Part shown: positions 26,660-37,565 of the stretch, one piece after another | Numbering within the stretch: the stretch's first letter is position 1 | Layout: each line of letters begins with the position of its first letter | Origin: Talpa occidentalis | Taxonomy: Eukaryota > Chordata > Mammalia > Eulipotyphla > Talpidae | Assembly (NCBI RefSeq): GCF_014898055.3 | Contig: NW_023602073.1 | Coordinates: 24,227,784 to 24,291,783, forward strand | Reading direction: 5' to 3' | DNA length: 64,000 nucleotides | Notes under the pieces: generated by a model | Databases searched by the model: none | What the model saw: only the letters and a program-made list of their open reading frames with translations | Told to the model about the DNA's origin: nothing | Position numbers and translations under genes: made by a program

Positions 26660-26915
26660 TAAAAAATAATTAATTCCTGGTTGGGGCAGCTTTCTGGATG
26701 GCGTTTGCATTTGGATTTTCTCCATGGACTCCGGTTTCCTCACACATTCCAGTGCACACTAGCTTCACTGGCCTGTGCATACTGTCCCAGCCTGCGTAGT
26801 GTGGTGTATGTGCACCAGTGCACCCTGCAACAGAAGGACATCCAGGGCTGGATCCCACCTCAAGCCCTGAGCTGCCAGGAGAGGCCCCAGCCTGAACTGG
26901 TATAAGTGAGAATAT
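26660..26915 (+). mobile_element. Old LINE-like 3' tail, family unassigned
   Basis: TTTTCTCCATGGACTCCGGT, then ACATTCCAGTGCACACTAGC, CTTCACTGGCCTGTGCATAC, CAGGGCTGGATCCCACCTCA, CTGAGCTGCCAGGAGAGGCC follow the pattern of a conserved mammalian LINE-derived tail. The open frames here are a by-product. Confidence 0.45.
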
Positions 26916-27032
26916 GTGAACAAATGAATAGTGTTTAATGTCAGAAGCTTTGGAGTCTTTATTTAGAAGTTTGGTGATGTTTTGTGATCAGAAGTAGACC
27001 GCTACCAATGACATTCAGTGAGGACTTAGTGA

Positions 27033-27113
27033 GTATATATGTGTGTGTATATATTCACACACAGATATATATATATATGCACACACATATATATTTGTAT
27101 ACACACACATACA
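27033..27113. repeat. Compound TA/TG/CA microsatellite
   Basis: Alternating GTGTGTGTATATAT and ACACACATATATAT blocks, directly before an L1 fragment. Confidence 0.9.
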
Positions 27114-27144
27114 TCCATACTACATGTTCTTTATACATTCATCT

Positions 27145-27490
27145 ATATATGGTGAGAGTGGAAAACTTTTCCTCTAAGATCAGGTACAAAAGAGGGGTGC
27201 CCATTCTCACTATTTCTATTCAACATAGTTCAGGAAGTCCTAGTCAAAGCAATTAAGTAATAAAAATAAAAGACATCCATATCAAAAACAAAGAAGTTAT
27301 ATTCTCTTTGTAAATCACTATTATGTAGAAAATCCTAAAGACTCCACCCAAAAAAGCCTGTTAGAATAAACAAATTCAAGAAAGTTTCAAGGTATAAAAT
27401 CAATGTACAAAAATCAGTTGCATTTGCATTTCTAAGCCACTCAAAACATTTTTTAATAAAAAGCAACCCTTAAAACTTTTTAAAGTATAA
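27145..27490 (+). mobile_element. L1 ORF2 fragment (reverse-transcriptase region)
   Basis: GGAAAACTTTTCCTCTAAGA, AGGTACAAAAGAGGGGTGCC, ATTTCTATTCAACATAGT and CAGTTGCATTTGCATTTCT are ORF2 landmarks in order on the + strand. Multiple stops; inactive. Confidence 0.82.
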
Positions 27491-27495
27491 CCCCT

Positions 27496-27797
27496 GAGGC
27501 CTCCCTGGTGGCACAAAAGGTTAAGACACAACCTGCGTAGCTGTCCACAGCCACTGGAGCACGAGTTCAATCCCCAGCCAGGGAGCTTCCCACATGGTGC
27601 AGTAGACCTCTCCTGTCTCTCCTGCTGCTTCCCTCAGCAGTGGATTTCAGTAGATCTGCCTGTTCTGTTCCCCATTCTGTCTCTGGTGAATCCTCACACC
27701 CCACCCCCCACACCTCTGACCTGTACCCCAGTTCTTGTGTGCATAAATAAGTAAATCTTAAAAAATAAATAAATCTTAATAAATAAATAAATAAATA
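27496..27797 (+). mobile_element. tRNA-derived SINE with extended tail
   Basis: GGCCTCCCTGGTGGCACAAA head. The tail has two AATAAA blocks interrupted by CTTAATAAATAA. The duplication AAGTATAACCC flanks it, so it inserted into the edge of L1-derived DNA. Confidence 0.9.
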
Positions 27798-27799
27798 AT

Positions 27800-27973
27800 G
27801 AAGTATAACCCTTAACATGTTAAAAGAGAAAACGGAATCATATAAAATATTCAAGTAAAGCAGAGAAAGAGGAAAAGAGGAAGACAAAGACTAAACACAA
27901 TGAATACAATAGTTAAAAACACAGTGGATATTAACCCAACTATATCAATAATTAATTGAAATATGAATGGTCC
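27800..27973 (+). mobile_element. L1 fragment, left of the LTR insertion
   Basis: Ends AACCCAACTATATCAATAAT, TAATTGAAATATGAATGGTC, which is the L1 ORF2 start region. The continuation is found at 29190 onward, after the LTR. Confidence 0.75.
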
Positions 27974-29179
27974 TGTTGGGATTCAGATGATGGGGTTAGG
28001 TGGGTGGGGTTTTTGGGTCCCTTTGGGAAAGAATTCAGTTCCCATTCATCAGCACACAGGAAAGGAAAACCAGGAAAGAGAGATTGTTACAAGACAGCCC
28101 AGATATAAAACGGGTTGCCTGACTATGGGTCCTCACCCGCACACTTTAAAGAGACTTAATACTCCGCTGCAGGCACACACAAAAGATTAATAAAAGATTT
28201 ATTCACAAGGGAAGGGAAAATGAGGAAATGTACAACTCAGGGAAAAAAGTGGGAGATAAAGTCTTAAACGCGTCCTACCCATTCTGCCTATTTGGAATCC
28301 CAAATGGCACTCTGAGAGCTGGCCACGAGCCACAGGCCGTGAAGCCAGGAGGTGAGTGAGAGAGAGACCCCAAGGCCCACGTGTCTGGTTTTTATACCAA
28401 AACTGGCTGCTTAACTTCACCCTCGGGTCCCAGAAACCTTCCCTTTGGTGATGATGGGATTTGTCTTTCCCAATGTCCTGATGGCTTAAGTCTGGAGTGG
28501 GGGTGGAGTCCACAAAGCCTGCATGGAATTAGCTCAGGACATCCTTTCCCCCTAATAAGATGCCTGCATAGACACAGGCGGGCAGTCTTAAAAGACAAGA
28601 GCTGCATTTTGCCAGGGCAAGAGATGATCTTTTATAACATTCTTTGATGAAATTATTGTGGCAGGCCTCCCTGGTGGCGCAGGCGATTAAGCACCACACT
28701 ATGAAGCAATCCACAGCCTCTGCAGCACGAGTTCGATCCCCGGCTGGCCAGGGAGGGAGAAATCCACATGGCAAGGCAGACCTCTCCTGTCTTGCCCGCT
28801 GCTCCCCTTAGCAGTGTATTTCAGTCAGTCTGCTTGTTCTGCTCCCCACTCTGTCTCTGGTGGATCCTCTCACCCCCCACATCTTTGGCCTATATCCCAG
28901 CTCTTGTATGCATAAAAATAAATAAATCTTTTTTTAAAAAAGGAAGAGATTATTGTGGAAATTATCCCCTTGGGATAAGATTGGGTTGGTCTTCTAAAAT
29001 TGATAATCCTCTCTGCCCCCATTGCTGGCTGATAATCTTTTCTGACACTATCTCAGATTCCTGGAAACTTCCATAACCAGGTTGAGTTACGATTTATTAA
29101 TCGTCCCTACCCCCACCGCTGGTGCTCATCCTTGTGAGACCTTCCATCCTAAATTTTTCTACTCTAAGGTTCCATCACA
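27974..29179 (-). mobile_element. Solo endogenous-retrovirus LTR carrying a SINE
   Basis: On the minus strand it begins TGTGATGGAACC and ends CCCAACA, with TG/CA ends. A TATA-like GGTATAAAAACC lies at about 28388-28399 and a polyadenylation signal GTGAATAAATCTT at about 28194-28206, giving U3-R-U5 order. Without the SINE at 28662-28948 it is about 920 bp. L1 sequence abuts both ends and no internal retroviral genes are present, so it is a solo LTR. I see no clear target-site duplication, and edges may be off by some bases. The gammaretrovirus-like class is inferred from layout only. Confidence 0.65.
28662..28948 (+). mobile_element. tRNA-derived SINE inside the LTR
   Basis: CAGGCCTCCCTGGTGGCGCA head and AATAAATAAATCTTTTTTT tail. 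Target-site duplication ATTATTGTGG ends at 28661 and recurs at 28949-28958. It is younger than the LTR it sits in. Confidence 0.93.
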
Positions 29180-29189
29180 TACTTAGGGG

Positions 29190-31020
29190 AACCAAATAGT
29201 TATTTGCTGCCTAAAAAAAGCCACTTTAAATATAATGATACAGATAGGGATAAAGAGATGTCATGTCAACACTAATAAAAAGAAAGCTGGAACATCTGTA
29301 TTAATTTCAAGCAAAACTGACTTCAAAACAAGGAAAATTATCAGAGATAAAAGGGATATTACATAATGATATTCCTTATGTACATTCCAAGAATATGCAT
29401 ACATACCTAACAACACATTGTTATGATACATGATGTAAAAAGTGGTAAAACTACAAGAAGAAATAGATAAATCCACTTTTCCACTTGGAAACTTCAATAT
29501 ATTTCTATCAATGATTGACAAATCCAGAAGGCAGAATAAGAATATAGTTAAACTGAAGTATATATACATCAATCAACTAGGTAGAATTGTTGGACATTTA
29601 TAAAATACTTTATCCAGCAGCAGAATGCACATTCTACTCAAGATCACATGGGACATTCACCAAGACAGATCACATTCTGGACTATAAAACACATTTTAAC
29701 AAATGTGAAAGAGTAGAAATCATAGAAAATACACTCTTAGGCCACAACAAAGTAAAACTAAAAATCAGTAACAAAGATAGCTATAAAATCTAAACATATT
29801 TGGAAATTAAATATTTATTGGTCAAAGAAGTATCAAGAAAAAAATTCGTTTATATTTTTGACTAAATGGGGCCTCCCTGGTGGCCTAGTTAAGTCTCAGC
29901 TCTGTCACCACTATGGCCTGAGTTCCATCCCCAGCCAACGAGCTGAGCAGCAGACCTCCCCTGTCTCCCCGCTGCTCCCCTTGGCAGTGTATTTCGCAAA
30001 ATTCTCCTGTTTTGTTCCCTACTCTGTCTCTGGTGAATCCTCTCACCCCCCACACCTCTGGCCTGCACTCCAGTTCTTCTAAGAAAAAAAAATAAATAAG
30101 TAAATTACATATTAAAAATTAAAATATTTTTAACAAAATGAAAATACTGCTTACTGATACAGTGGGATGCACAAAAGCAGTGCTTCAAGGGAAAGTGATA
30201 GCACTGGATACATAAATTAGAAAAGAAGAAAGATCAAAAATAATTTCCACCTTATGAAACTAGAGAAAGAAGAGGAATATAAAGCAAAAGGAAGAGTAAA
30301 AGAGAGAATAAAAAATTGAGTTGAATCAACAAAACTGAAAATAGGAAATCAATAAGGAAAAGCAAATAAACCTAAATATCTGGTTGAGAAAATCAGTAAA
30401 TTGATAAACCTCTAGCCAGGTTTAGAAAAAATAAGAGAGGTCACAAATATTAATATCAGAAATGAAAGAGGGGTCATTAGTGTTGATCCGTGGACATTAG
30501 ATAATATAGGAAAATGTGAATAATTCCACGCCAACAGATTTGGTAACTTAGACCAATTTCTTAAAAGACAAAAAAAGTACATAACTCACACAAGGAGAAA
30601 TAGATCATCTGAGTTGATAATTAAATATATACTCCAAATATACTCATACAGAAATTGATTTGATAGTCAAAAACCTTCAAAAGAAAAGAAAATATCAGCT
30701 CCAGAGGGCTGCAAAGTTGAATTCTATCAGACATTTAAAGAAGGGAGACTGAATCTCTGAAATCTCTCTCACAAAACAAGATTAAAGGAAACAGTTCCCA
30801 ACTCATTCTAGGAGGCCAGTATTACCATACATCAAAACTAATAAACACATTACAAAAGAAGAAAATTACAGACCAATATATCCCATGAACATGGATATAA
30901 AGTTACACAACAAAGTATTAGCAAAGCTAACCCAGCAATGTACAAAGAGATTACAAACTATGACCAAGTAAAATTTATAGTAGGTATAAAAGTGGCTCTC
31001 ATTCACATGCAAAACTTGGA
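29190..31020 (+). mobile_element. L1 ORF2 fragment, right of the LTR, split by a SINE
   Basis: Continues from GCCACTTTAAATATAATG through GCTGGAACATCTGTATTAAT, ACATGGGACATTCACCAAGA, AAAGCAGTGCTTCAAGGGAA to the tract AGACCAATATATCCCATGAA. Collinear with L1 ORF2, broken in all frames. A SINE at 29869-30110 interrupts it. Confidence 0.8.
29869..30110 (+). mobile_element. tRNA-derived SINE, CTCAGC subtype
   Basis: GGGGCCTCCCTGGTGGCCTA head followed by AGTCTCAGCTCTGTCACC and GGCCTGAGTTCCATCCCC. This differs from the two other subtypes and is shared with the copy at 52787. Shortened middle. Confidence 0.88.
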
Positions 31021-31149
31021 AATTATTCTAAACTCATTACTCTTAAAACCTTTTTAAATAACATGAAATATTGGAGGCCACTGCAAAGAATCAGAAAGAA
31101 AAGAGAACTAAAGGCAATGTGTCTTAAACTGCTCATCACAGTTTAAGAC

Positions 31150-31330
31150 AGAACATGCCTTACACTTCCAGTCTCTGTCACCACAAACTTGGGAAAATTA
31201 CCTAACTTCTCTGTTCTTCGGTTCTTTCATCTGTAGCACGAAGACAACAGTGCCTGCTGCGCAGATTTATTATGATGGTGAGAGCACTCATACTAGACTT
31301 AACTGTTATCTATCATCATTATTACATTAT
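31150..31330 (+). mobile_element. MIR
   Basis: TTGGGAAAATTACCTAACTT, CTCTGTTCTTCGGTTCTTTC and ATCTGTAGCACGAAGACAAC follow the sense MIR core, then GATTTATTATGATGGTGAGA. Confidence 0.7.
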
Positions 31331-31588
31331 TATTCTCCTGAAAAAATGCTAGGAAAAGCAGATTTTTTCAAAATTATTTACACAAAGTGATTAGAAACTT
31401 AAATTTGGCACAGAATTTGACTTCAAGTTTTGATGCTTCACCACTGATAGCTTTAAAGCCCCTCTCTCCTCCTTCCACTTGTACCCCACAACTGAGCAAG
31501 CTGATAAAAAGCGCCTGAGTTCCCCAACTTTGATGCAAGTTGAAAGCACTCAAGGCCAGTCTGGAAACCCCGCATTCTAGCTGCCTGT
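31331..31588. other. Intergenic, unassigned
   Basis: Nothing recognised between the MIR and the next SINE. Confidence 0.5.
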
Positions 31589-31604
31589 CAAACCCCAGAG
31601 TCTC

Positions 31605-31878
31605 GGGCCTACCCTGGTGGCGCAGCGGTTGAGCGCCGCGCTAGGAAGCTGCCCGCAGCCTCTGCAGCGCAGGTTCGATCCTGGCCGGCCTGGGAGGGTC
31701 CCACATGGTGCGGCAGACCTCTCCAGTCTCGCCCGCTGCTCCCCTCAGCAGTGTCTTCGGTCCATGTGCCTGCTCTGCTCCCCGCTCTGGCTCTGGTGAA
31801 TCCTCTCACCCTCCTGTGCCTCTGACTGTACCCCGGTTCTTGTATAAATAAAATAAATCTTAAAAAAAAAAAAAAGAA
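31605..31878 (+). mobile_element. tRNA-derived SINE, full length
   Basis: GGGCCTACCCTGGTGGCGCA head, poly-A tail. Perfect 16-bp target-site duplication CAAACCCCAGAGTCTC at 31589-31604 and 31879-31894. Confidence 0.94.
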
Positions 31879-32030
31879 CAAACCCCAGAGTCTCCTTCCC
31901 TTGCTCTCAAGACATTTCCAGAAAAGGTTAGGAGCCAGCCCTGCTCCCCTAAGAAGCCTCACTCAGAATAAACCCTTCCACACCCACTTGGTGTGGTTGT
32001 GGTGTCCCTCAACATCAAAGACTGATGTGG

Positions 32031-32322
32031 GGCCTCACTGGTGGCGCAGCAGTTGAGCGCTGGGTTGCAAGGCTGCCCGCAGCCTCTGCAGAGCCGGTTC
32101 ATCCCCAGCCGCTGGGCGAGGGTCCCACATGGCGCGCAGACCTCTCCTGCCGCCTGCTGCTCCCCTCCGCAGTGTATCAGTCAGTCTGCCTGTTCTGTTT
32201 CCCGCTCTGGCTCTGGTGAATTCTCTCACCCTACCGCGCTTCTGACTGTACCCAGTGCTTGTATAAATAAATAAATAAATCTTTTAAAAAATTAAAAAAT
32301 ACTTTAAAAAAAATAAAAAAAA
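32031..32322 (+). mobile_element. tRNA-derived SINE, GC-rich subtype
   Basis: GGGCCTCACTGGTGGCGCAG head, GCGCTGGGTTGCAAGGCTGC, long AAATAAATAAATAAATC tail with extra A-rich repeats. CTGATGTGG flanks both ends. Confidence 0.92.
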
Positions 32323-33030
32323 GTCTGATGTGGCATCAACAACCAAATTCCACCCAGCTTCTATGCAAGGCTTTCCAAAGAGAGGAGGGTTAATCCAAAT
32401 ATAATATTAATTGTGATGTTTTAACACATTTTTAAAACACTGTTAAGAAAGCAATATAGAAAGGGTTGAATATTATGAGAGCGAACAAGTCAAATGAAAA
32501 ATTCTAGAAGAGACACATTTTATGGTGTTAAATGTATTTATGAGCATCTGAAAAGCAACTACTATAACAAGTATTACAAAATTCTAGAATATGCTGGTAG
32601 CAATAAAGCTAAACACAATTAGCAGAGTCTGTGTTTCTGCATTTTCATAGGCCTCAGGATGTCATAAAATATACTGACTAAAAGGCAAAATAAGCAGCAG
32701 GTCGGTGAAAGTCAATTCACTCCACTTGGCTTCATTATAACACTGATGAGAAAAAAAGAATCTTGCTGACCATGAACGAAAAGACCTGCTGTCCTTGTTC
32801 CTGTTAGAGTTGGGGTACAAGAACCTATTGGTGAGATCCAGCAGGACGTCCTGCCTAAGGTTGGGAGACAGGCTCCTCGCACTCCTCTTTGTAAATTCAA
32901 ATCCTGGTTGTGGTTGGGTTTTGGTTGTTGTTGTAGTTGTTGATTTTCAATACTGACACAGAATTCATATTTCACCTTTTAAAAGTTTTCCATTTTTTAA
33001 TTTCATCCATCAAATTTTGCTGTCTTCACT
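32323..33030. other. Intergenic, AT-rich
   Basis: No gene. A TTG-rich run (GGTTGTTGTTGTAGTTGTTG) lies at about 32923-32942. Confidence 0.5.
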
Positions 33031-33046
33031 GGTCTACCCAAATCTT

Positions 33047-33320
33047 TTTTTTTTTTTTAAAGATTTATTTATTTATTTATACAAGAACGGGGTACAGTCC
33101 AGAAGCGTGGGAGGGTGAAAGAATTTACCAGAGACAGAGCAGGGAACAGAACAGGCAGACTGATGAAATACACTGCTGAGGGGAGCAGCGGGGGAGTCAG
33201 GAGAGGTCTGCTGCGCCATGTGGGACCCTCACCGGCTGGCCGAGATCGAACCGGTGCTGCAGAGGCTGCGGACAGCTTCATAGCGCAGCGCTCAACCCCC
33301 TGCACCACCAGGGGAGGCCC
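33047..33320 (-). mobile_element. tRNA-derived SINE, full length
   Basis: Reverse copy from the poly-T to CCACCAGGGGAGGCCC. Near-perfect duplication GGTCTACCCAAATCTT before and GGTTTACCCAAATCTT after. Confidence 0.93.
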
Positions 33321-33458
33321 TGGTTTACCCAAATCTTAAATGACTAAAGATAACCTATAAATGTGCTGTATTCAATCTTCAAAAAAGGAATTCTTAAAGG
33401 AAAAAGTTAGGGGGAAAAGCACTGAAAGGAAATATATCAAAATGTTAACAGAGACAAT

Positions 33459-33726
33459 TTTTTTTTTAAGATTTATTTATTTATGCATACAAGAGCTGGG
33501 GTACAGGCCAGAGGTGCAGGGGTGGGGTAAGCATTCACCAGACATAGAGTGGGGAGCAGAACAGGCAGACTGACGAAAACACTGCTGAGGGGAGCACCAG
33601 GAGAGGCAGGAGAGGTTTGCTGTGCCAAGTGGGTTGCTCCCTGGCTAGGGATTGAACTGGTGCTGCAGAGGCTGCAGACAGTTTCACAGTGCAGTGCTTA
33701 ACCCCTTGTGCCACCAGGGAGGCCCC
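33459..33726 (-). mobile_element. tRNA-derived SINE, full length
   Basis: Reverse copy, poly-T to CCACCAGGGAGGCCC. CAGAGACAATT flanks both sides. Confidence 0.93.
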
Positions 33727-34107
33727 AGAGACAATTCTTGATGGTAGATTATAGGTAGCTTTTCTTTTACTTTACAGTTTCCTTTACACTCTAGATTCTT
33801 TTTTTTTTTTTTTTTTCATCACAAATGTGAATAGGACATTGTGGTCACGGACATTGAGAATGGGTTTGGGAATCACAAATTTTTAGCTAAGAGAAAGCAC
33901 ATTTATATATGTATATGTATATATTTACATGACCTGAAATCTTCAACATGATTATAAAGAACAATTAGAAATGTTTTTAATTCTATGAATTATAGATAGG
34001 GCAGATATAATTTAAGCCTGTATGTTTACATTTGTAGATCAATATGCACTGATAATAATTGCAATGTAGTAAACTAAGTCCAGCGTGGATGAAAAAAATG
34101 CATGAGA
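33727..34107. other. Intergenic, AT-rich; poly-T at 33798-33816
   Basis: Poly-T tract and a TATATGTATATGTATATAT run at about 33904-33922. No gene. Confidence 0.6.
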
Positions 34108-34384
34108 GGGCCTCCCTGGTGGTGCAAAGGGTTAAGCACAGCACAGTGAAGCTATCCGCAGCCTCCTCAACTTGAGTTCGAACCCCCAGCCAGCCAGGGA
34201 GCAACCCACATAGCACAGCAGATCTCTCCTGTCTTGCCTGCTGCTCCCCTCACCAGGGTATTTCAGTCATTCTGCCTGTTCTGTTCCCCACTCTCTCTCT
34301 GGTGAATCCTCTTACCCGTAACCACACCTCTGGCCTGTATCCCAGTTCTCGTATGCATAAATAAATAAATCTTTAAAAAAAAAA
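34108..34384 (+). mobile_element. tRNA-derived SINE
   Basis: GGGCCTCCCTGGTGGTGCAA head and AATAAATAAATCTTT tail; the B box is changed to GTTCGAACCC. Confidence 0.92.
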
Positions 34385-35245
34385 CTTGCCCTTCTCTCAG
34401 CCTTTATCTCTGAAAGTGGCAATTACATCTATTTAAAATTGCTTAAGCCAAAAACCTTAACTCACTGTCTCTGGCAGCCAAGAGCCAATTAATCAGTGAA
34501 TTCTACAGCATTTCCTTTCAAAACATATCCAGAATCTAAACCCTTTTCCTCATCTATCATTACTCACTGCAATTAGGGAACTACACCAATAGGATCCTCT
34601 TTCCTTCCCTGGCCCCCTGCCATCTATCTCTGTACAGCAATCAAATGAACCTTCTAAAACAAATTAAATCAGGCCATTCCTTAAGTTTGGATTTACTCTG
34701 TGTAGTAAACTTTAAATGAAATTCAACCCAATTCAGTGTGACTGGTGTCCTTACAAAAAGATATCAACACAGAGAGATGGGGGACAACCATCTGTAGAAA
34801 CAGTGAGGAAGTGACCATCAATAAGCCAAGGAGAGAATCCTCAGAAGAAACCAAGTCTGTGGACACCTTGATCTTGGAGTTCTAGCCTCCAGAACTGAGA
34901 AAATAAATTTTTGTTTAAGAAAAAAAAATAATAAAAATAAATGAAATCCAAGTCTTTCCAAGTTCCCTTTTCCAGCTTTGTTTCCTACTCCTTTGATCAC
35001 AGCTCTCTCAGAACACTGTCGACCATCTCTTTGCTGTCCACCAAGACGTTAAACCAAATTGGTAACGCAACTCTATTTTTTAAATAAAATTAAATACATT
35101 CATATATATGTGAGAAAGAATAGGTTCTATTATGAAGTTATATGTAATTTGTATAGGGTATAAATTATTGATTATAAGATTATAGAATATGTTCTTTTTT
35201 CTTATTGCAAAAACAGTTTCTAGTGTATGTATTACATATATATAT
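34385..35245. other. Intergenic with one old repeat
   Basis: 34725-34915 holds GTGTCCTTACAAAAAGATAT, AGCCAAGGAGAGAATCCTCA, AGAAGAAACCAAGTCTGT, GACACCTTGATCTTGGAGTT, CTAGCCTCCAGAACTGAGAA, the familiar end of a common mammalian repeat. The remainder is unassigned. Confidence 0.6.
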
Positions 35246-35506
35246 ATTTTAAGATTTATTTATTTATGCATACAAGAACTGAGGTGTAGATCAAAGGTGG
35301 GGGGGGTGAGAGGATTCACCAGAGACAAAGTGGGGAGCAGAACAGATGATCTACTGAAATACAGGCCTGAGGGGAGTAACTGGGGAGACAGGAGAGGTCT
35401 GCTGCACCATGTGGTAGCTCCCTGGCTGGGTTAGATCTCGTGCTGCAGAGGCAGCGGATTGCTTCACAGTGCTGCGACTTAAATCCTTGCGCCACCAGGG
35501 AGGCCC
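35246..35506 (-). mobile_element. tRNA-derived SINE
   Basis: Reverse copy: TTTTAAGATTTATTTATTTA to CCACCAGGGAGGCCC. TGTATTAC occurs on both sides. Confidence 0.9.
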
Positions 35507-35659
35507 TGTATTACTTTTTTTTTTTTTTTTGTATTCTTATGTAATAAAACACATGAAAAACTGTATAAAATCCCTTATACCCAGTGTGGTGATAGTATTT
35601 AACTATATACAAATTCTGGAAATAAACCATGGTGTCACACCAATTAAAAACACAGAAGC

Positions 35660-35930
35660 AGGGCCTGCCCTGCTGGCGCAGCGGTTGAGCGCTGGGTTGT
35701 GAAGCTGCCCGCAGCCTCTGCAGCGCAGGCTCGATCCAGGGCTGCCAGCGAGGGTCCCACATGGCGCGCAGACCTCTCCTGCCGCCCGCTGCTCCCCTCA
35801 GCAGTGTACTTCGGTCCTTTTTCCTGTTCTGCTCCCCGCTCTGGCTCTGGTGAATTCTCTCACCCTCCTGCGCTTCTGACTGTACCCAGTGCTTGTATAA
35901 ATAAATAAATAAAATCTTAAAAAAAAAAAA
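35660..35930 (+). mobile_element. tRNA-derived SINE, GC-rich subtype
   Basis: GGGCCTGCCCTGCTGGCGCA head, AATAAATAAATAAAATC tail. Duplication AAAAACACAGAAGCA before and AAAAACCACAGAAGCA after. The 167-codon minus-strand ORF here is largely SINE-derived. Confidence 0.93.
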
Positions 35931-35944
35931 AAACCACAGAAGCA

Positions 35945-36799
35945 AGCAAAACCAAAAACTGCCTACAGAAAATGATAGCATTTGCCAACACGCCCTCCAG
36001 AAATTTTCAGCCATTATTTCAGTTAATTCTTATAATAATTCCATGTGATGAAAGCAATTATGTCAGTGATTGGTAATATGAGGCTCAAAAGGTGAAAGAA
36101 GTTGTTTGAAGTTGCAGGGCAAGAAGTGAAGGCCAGGTCCACCTGACTTGAACGGCCACATTCTACATACTACTGTAGCTATGACCTCCCCAGTCATATA
36201 TCAATAAATAGGGCAAAAGTGAACCGATCTAGGCATCCAGTAAGAAAGGAAAGGGGTATCATGTCCTTAGAAAACCCAGAAATGTATAAAAATAGATGGG
36301 CGTGTTACCTGACAATGCAAACTACCACATTCTGCACATGAGTACAGAAAACTTAATATTCCGTAAGGAATCAAGCAAAGGAACTCTGCGTGGTCTTCAT
36401 GCCTTTTTGGCTTTGTGGTATTTTCCAGACTTACATAAATGCAACACACACACACACACACACACCCCACACACACCCCAAGTTACTTTTCTTGGGACCA
36501 GAGTTTTGTTTTGTAATAAGAAAAGTTCTGCCCAGTGTCTGCGCAAACAGGTGCAGAGTCCAAGTCGAGATCTAAACTGGACAAAATCTTCAAAGATTCT
36601 CTAAAGAGCCACCTACATTCTTTTGACATCTGGGGACTCTACAGGGACCAGGAGTTTCCTTCAAAGCATTTTAGGATGATTTTCACTTCTGCGTGCAGCG
36701 CCGACCTGACTTCGCTCAGTCCTTGGCGCGGGAGAAACCGAACTCAAAACCACCTTCCAACCTCCCGGCCTGCGTCTCGCGCGGCAGTGGAAGGAAGCG
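35945..36799. other. Intergenic with MIR and (CA)n
   Basis: A MIR lies at about 36030-36160 on the minus strand (ATTCTTATAATAATTCCATG, ATATGAGGCTCAAAAGGTGA). A CA run is at 36444-36476. GC content rises from about 36,690 toward the CpG island. Confidence 0.65.
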
Positions 36800-37565
36800 A
36801 ACCCGGTAGGAGGGAAACACCCCCAAGTGTTCACTAAAGCCTGCTCGTCCCCGAAACCCTGGGGCGGGGCGGCCTGGTGGGCACTGGGTGGGGGGCGGGA
36901 GGTGCCAAATGTGGTTTCCACGTGTGTCGGCTACGCCGCGGGGCCCCGGCGGCAGCGCGCGCGCCCCGCGGGCGGACCCGGGCGGACCGGGGCGCAGGAG
37001 CGGGCGGGCCGAGGGGGACCCCGGGGACCCGTCGGGCCGGCCTGGCGGCTCTGGAAAACGGACTCGACCACAACGGCTGCAACGGCGCCGCGGCAGGCTC
37101 GGAGCCCGGGGGAGGGGTCGCCCCGCGAGGGAGGGGCAAGAGGCGGGAAGCGCTCAGCCCTGGTCCGCCGCTTCAGGGCGGGGAAATCGAAGGACGCGGG
37201 CTGAGCTCGCCACAGGGGCGCCCGCCCCTTTCTCCGGACGCACGCACGCACGCACGCACGCACGGGAACGCCTCACTGAGCGTGGGCGGAGAGGGACAGA
37301 GGCCGCGACTTCCTCACTTCCGCCCACCCCTTTTCCCCGGACCCACGCACGCACGCACGCACTCACGCAGACAGGGACACGCCTCCCGGGGCGGGGCGTC
37401 CGCTCTGCGCAACCCCCCCCCCTCGCCGGGAAGCGCGCGGTCACCGAGGCCCCGCCCTTGAAGGGACTTCCGGCGGGCGAAAACCTGAAACTGTCCCTCA
37501 GCGGCGGTTTCCCCCCAGACCGCAGCTGCTGGGGTGTAAAGGTTCCCCAACATCGGGGAGGAAAA
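36800..37565. promoter_or_regulatory. Orphan CpG island, possible promoter without a recognised gene
   Basis: CpG-dense block about 3 kb upstream of the PRPF4B promoter, with sharp edges against AT-rich DNA on both sides. It has GGGGCGGGGC Sp1-type boxes near 36860 and 37390, a CCCCGCCC box near 37450, ETS-like ACTTCCG sites near 37318 and 37470, and no TATA box. Open frames up to 229 codons cross it in several frames on both strands. Their products are compositional (Arg, Pro, Gly, Ala) and match no family I know, so I do not call them genes. It could serve a lncRNA, an alternative first exon of PRPF4B, or an enhancer. Confidence 0.7.
37223..37395. repeat. Imperfect tandem duplication with ACGC microsatellites in the CpG island
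   Basis: Two copies of a roughly 100-bp unit. Copy 1 starts CCCCTTTCTCCGGAC at 37225, then an ACGC run (37238-37264), then CGCCTC. Copy 2 starts CCCCTTTTCCCCGGAC at 37327, then CACGC units (37344-37368), then CGCCTC. Alternating purine-pyrimidine ACGC runs can adopt Z-form DNA; that is a general property, not shown here. Confidence 0.8.

Noticed and set aside
27974..29179. Retroviral internal genes near the LTR
   Set aside because: L1 sequence directly abuts both LTR ends and no gag, pol or env frame is present, so it is a solo LTR.
35511..36014. 167-codon minus-strand open frame
   Set aside because: Its middle is translated SINE sequence, with the same ERIHQSQSGEQNR-like wording as other copies in the window.
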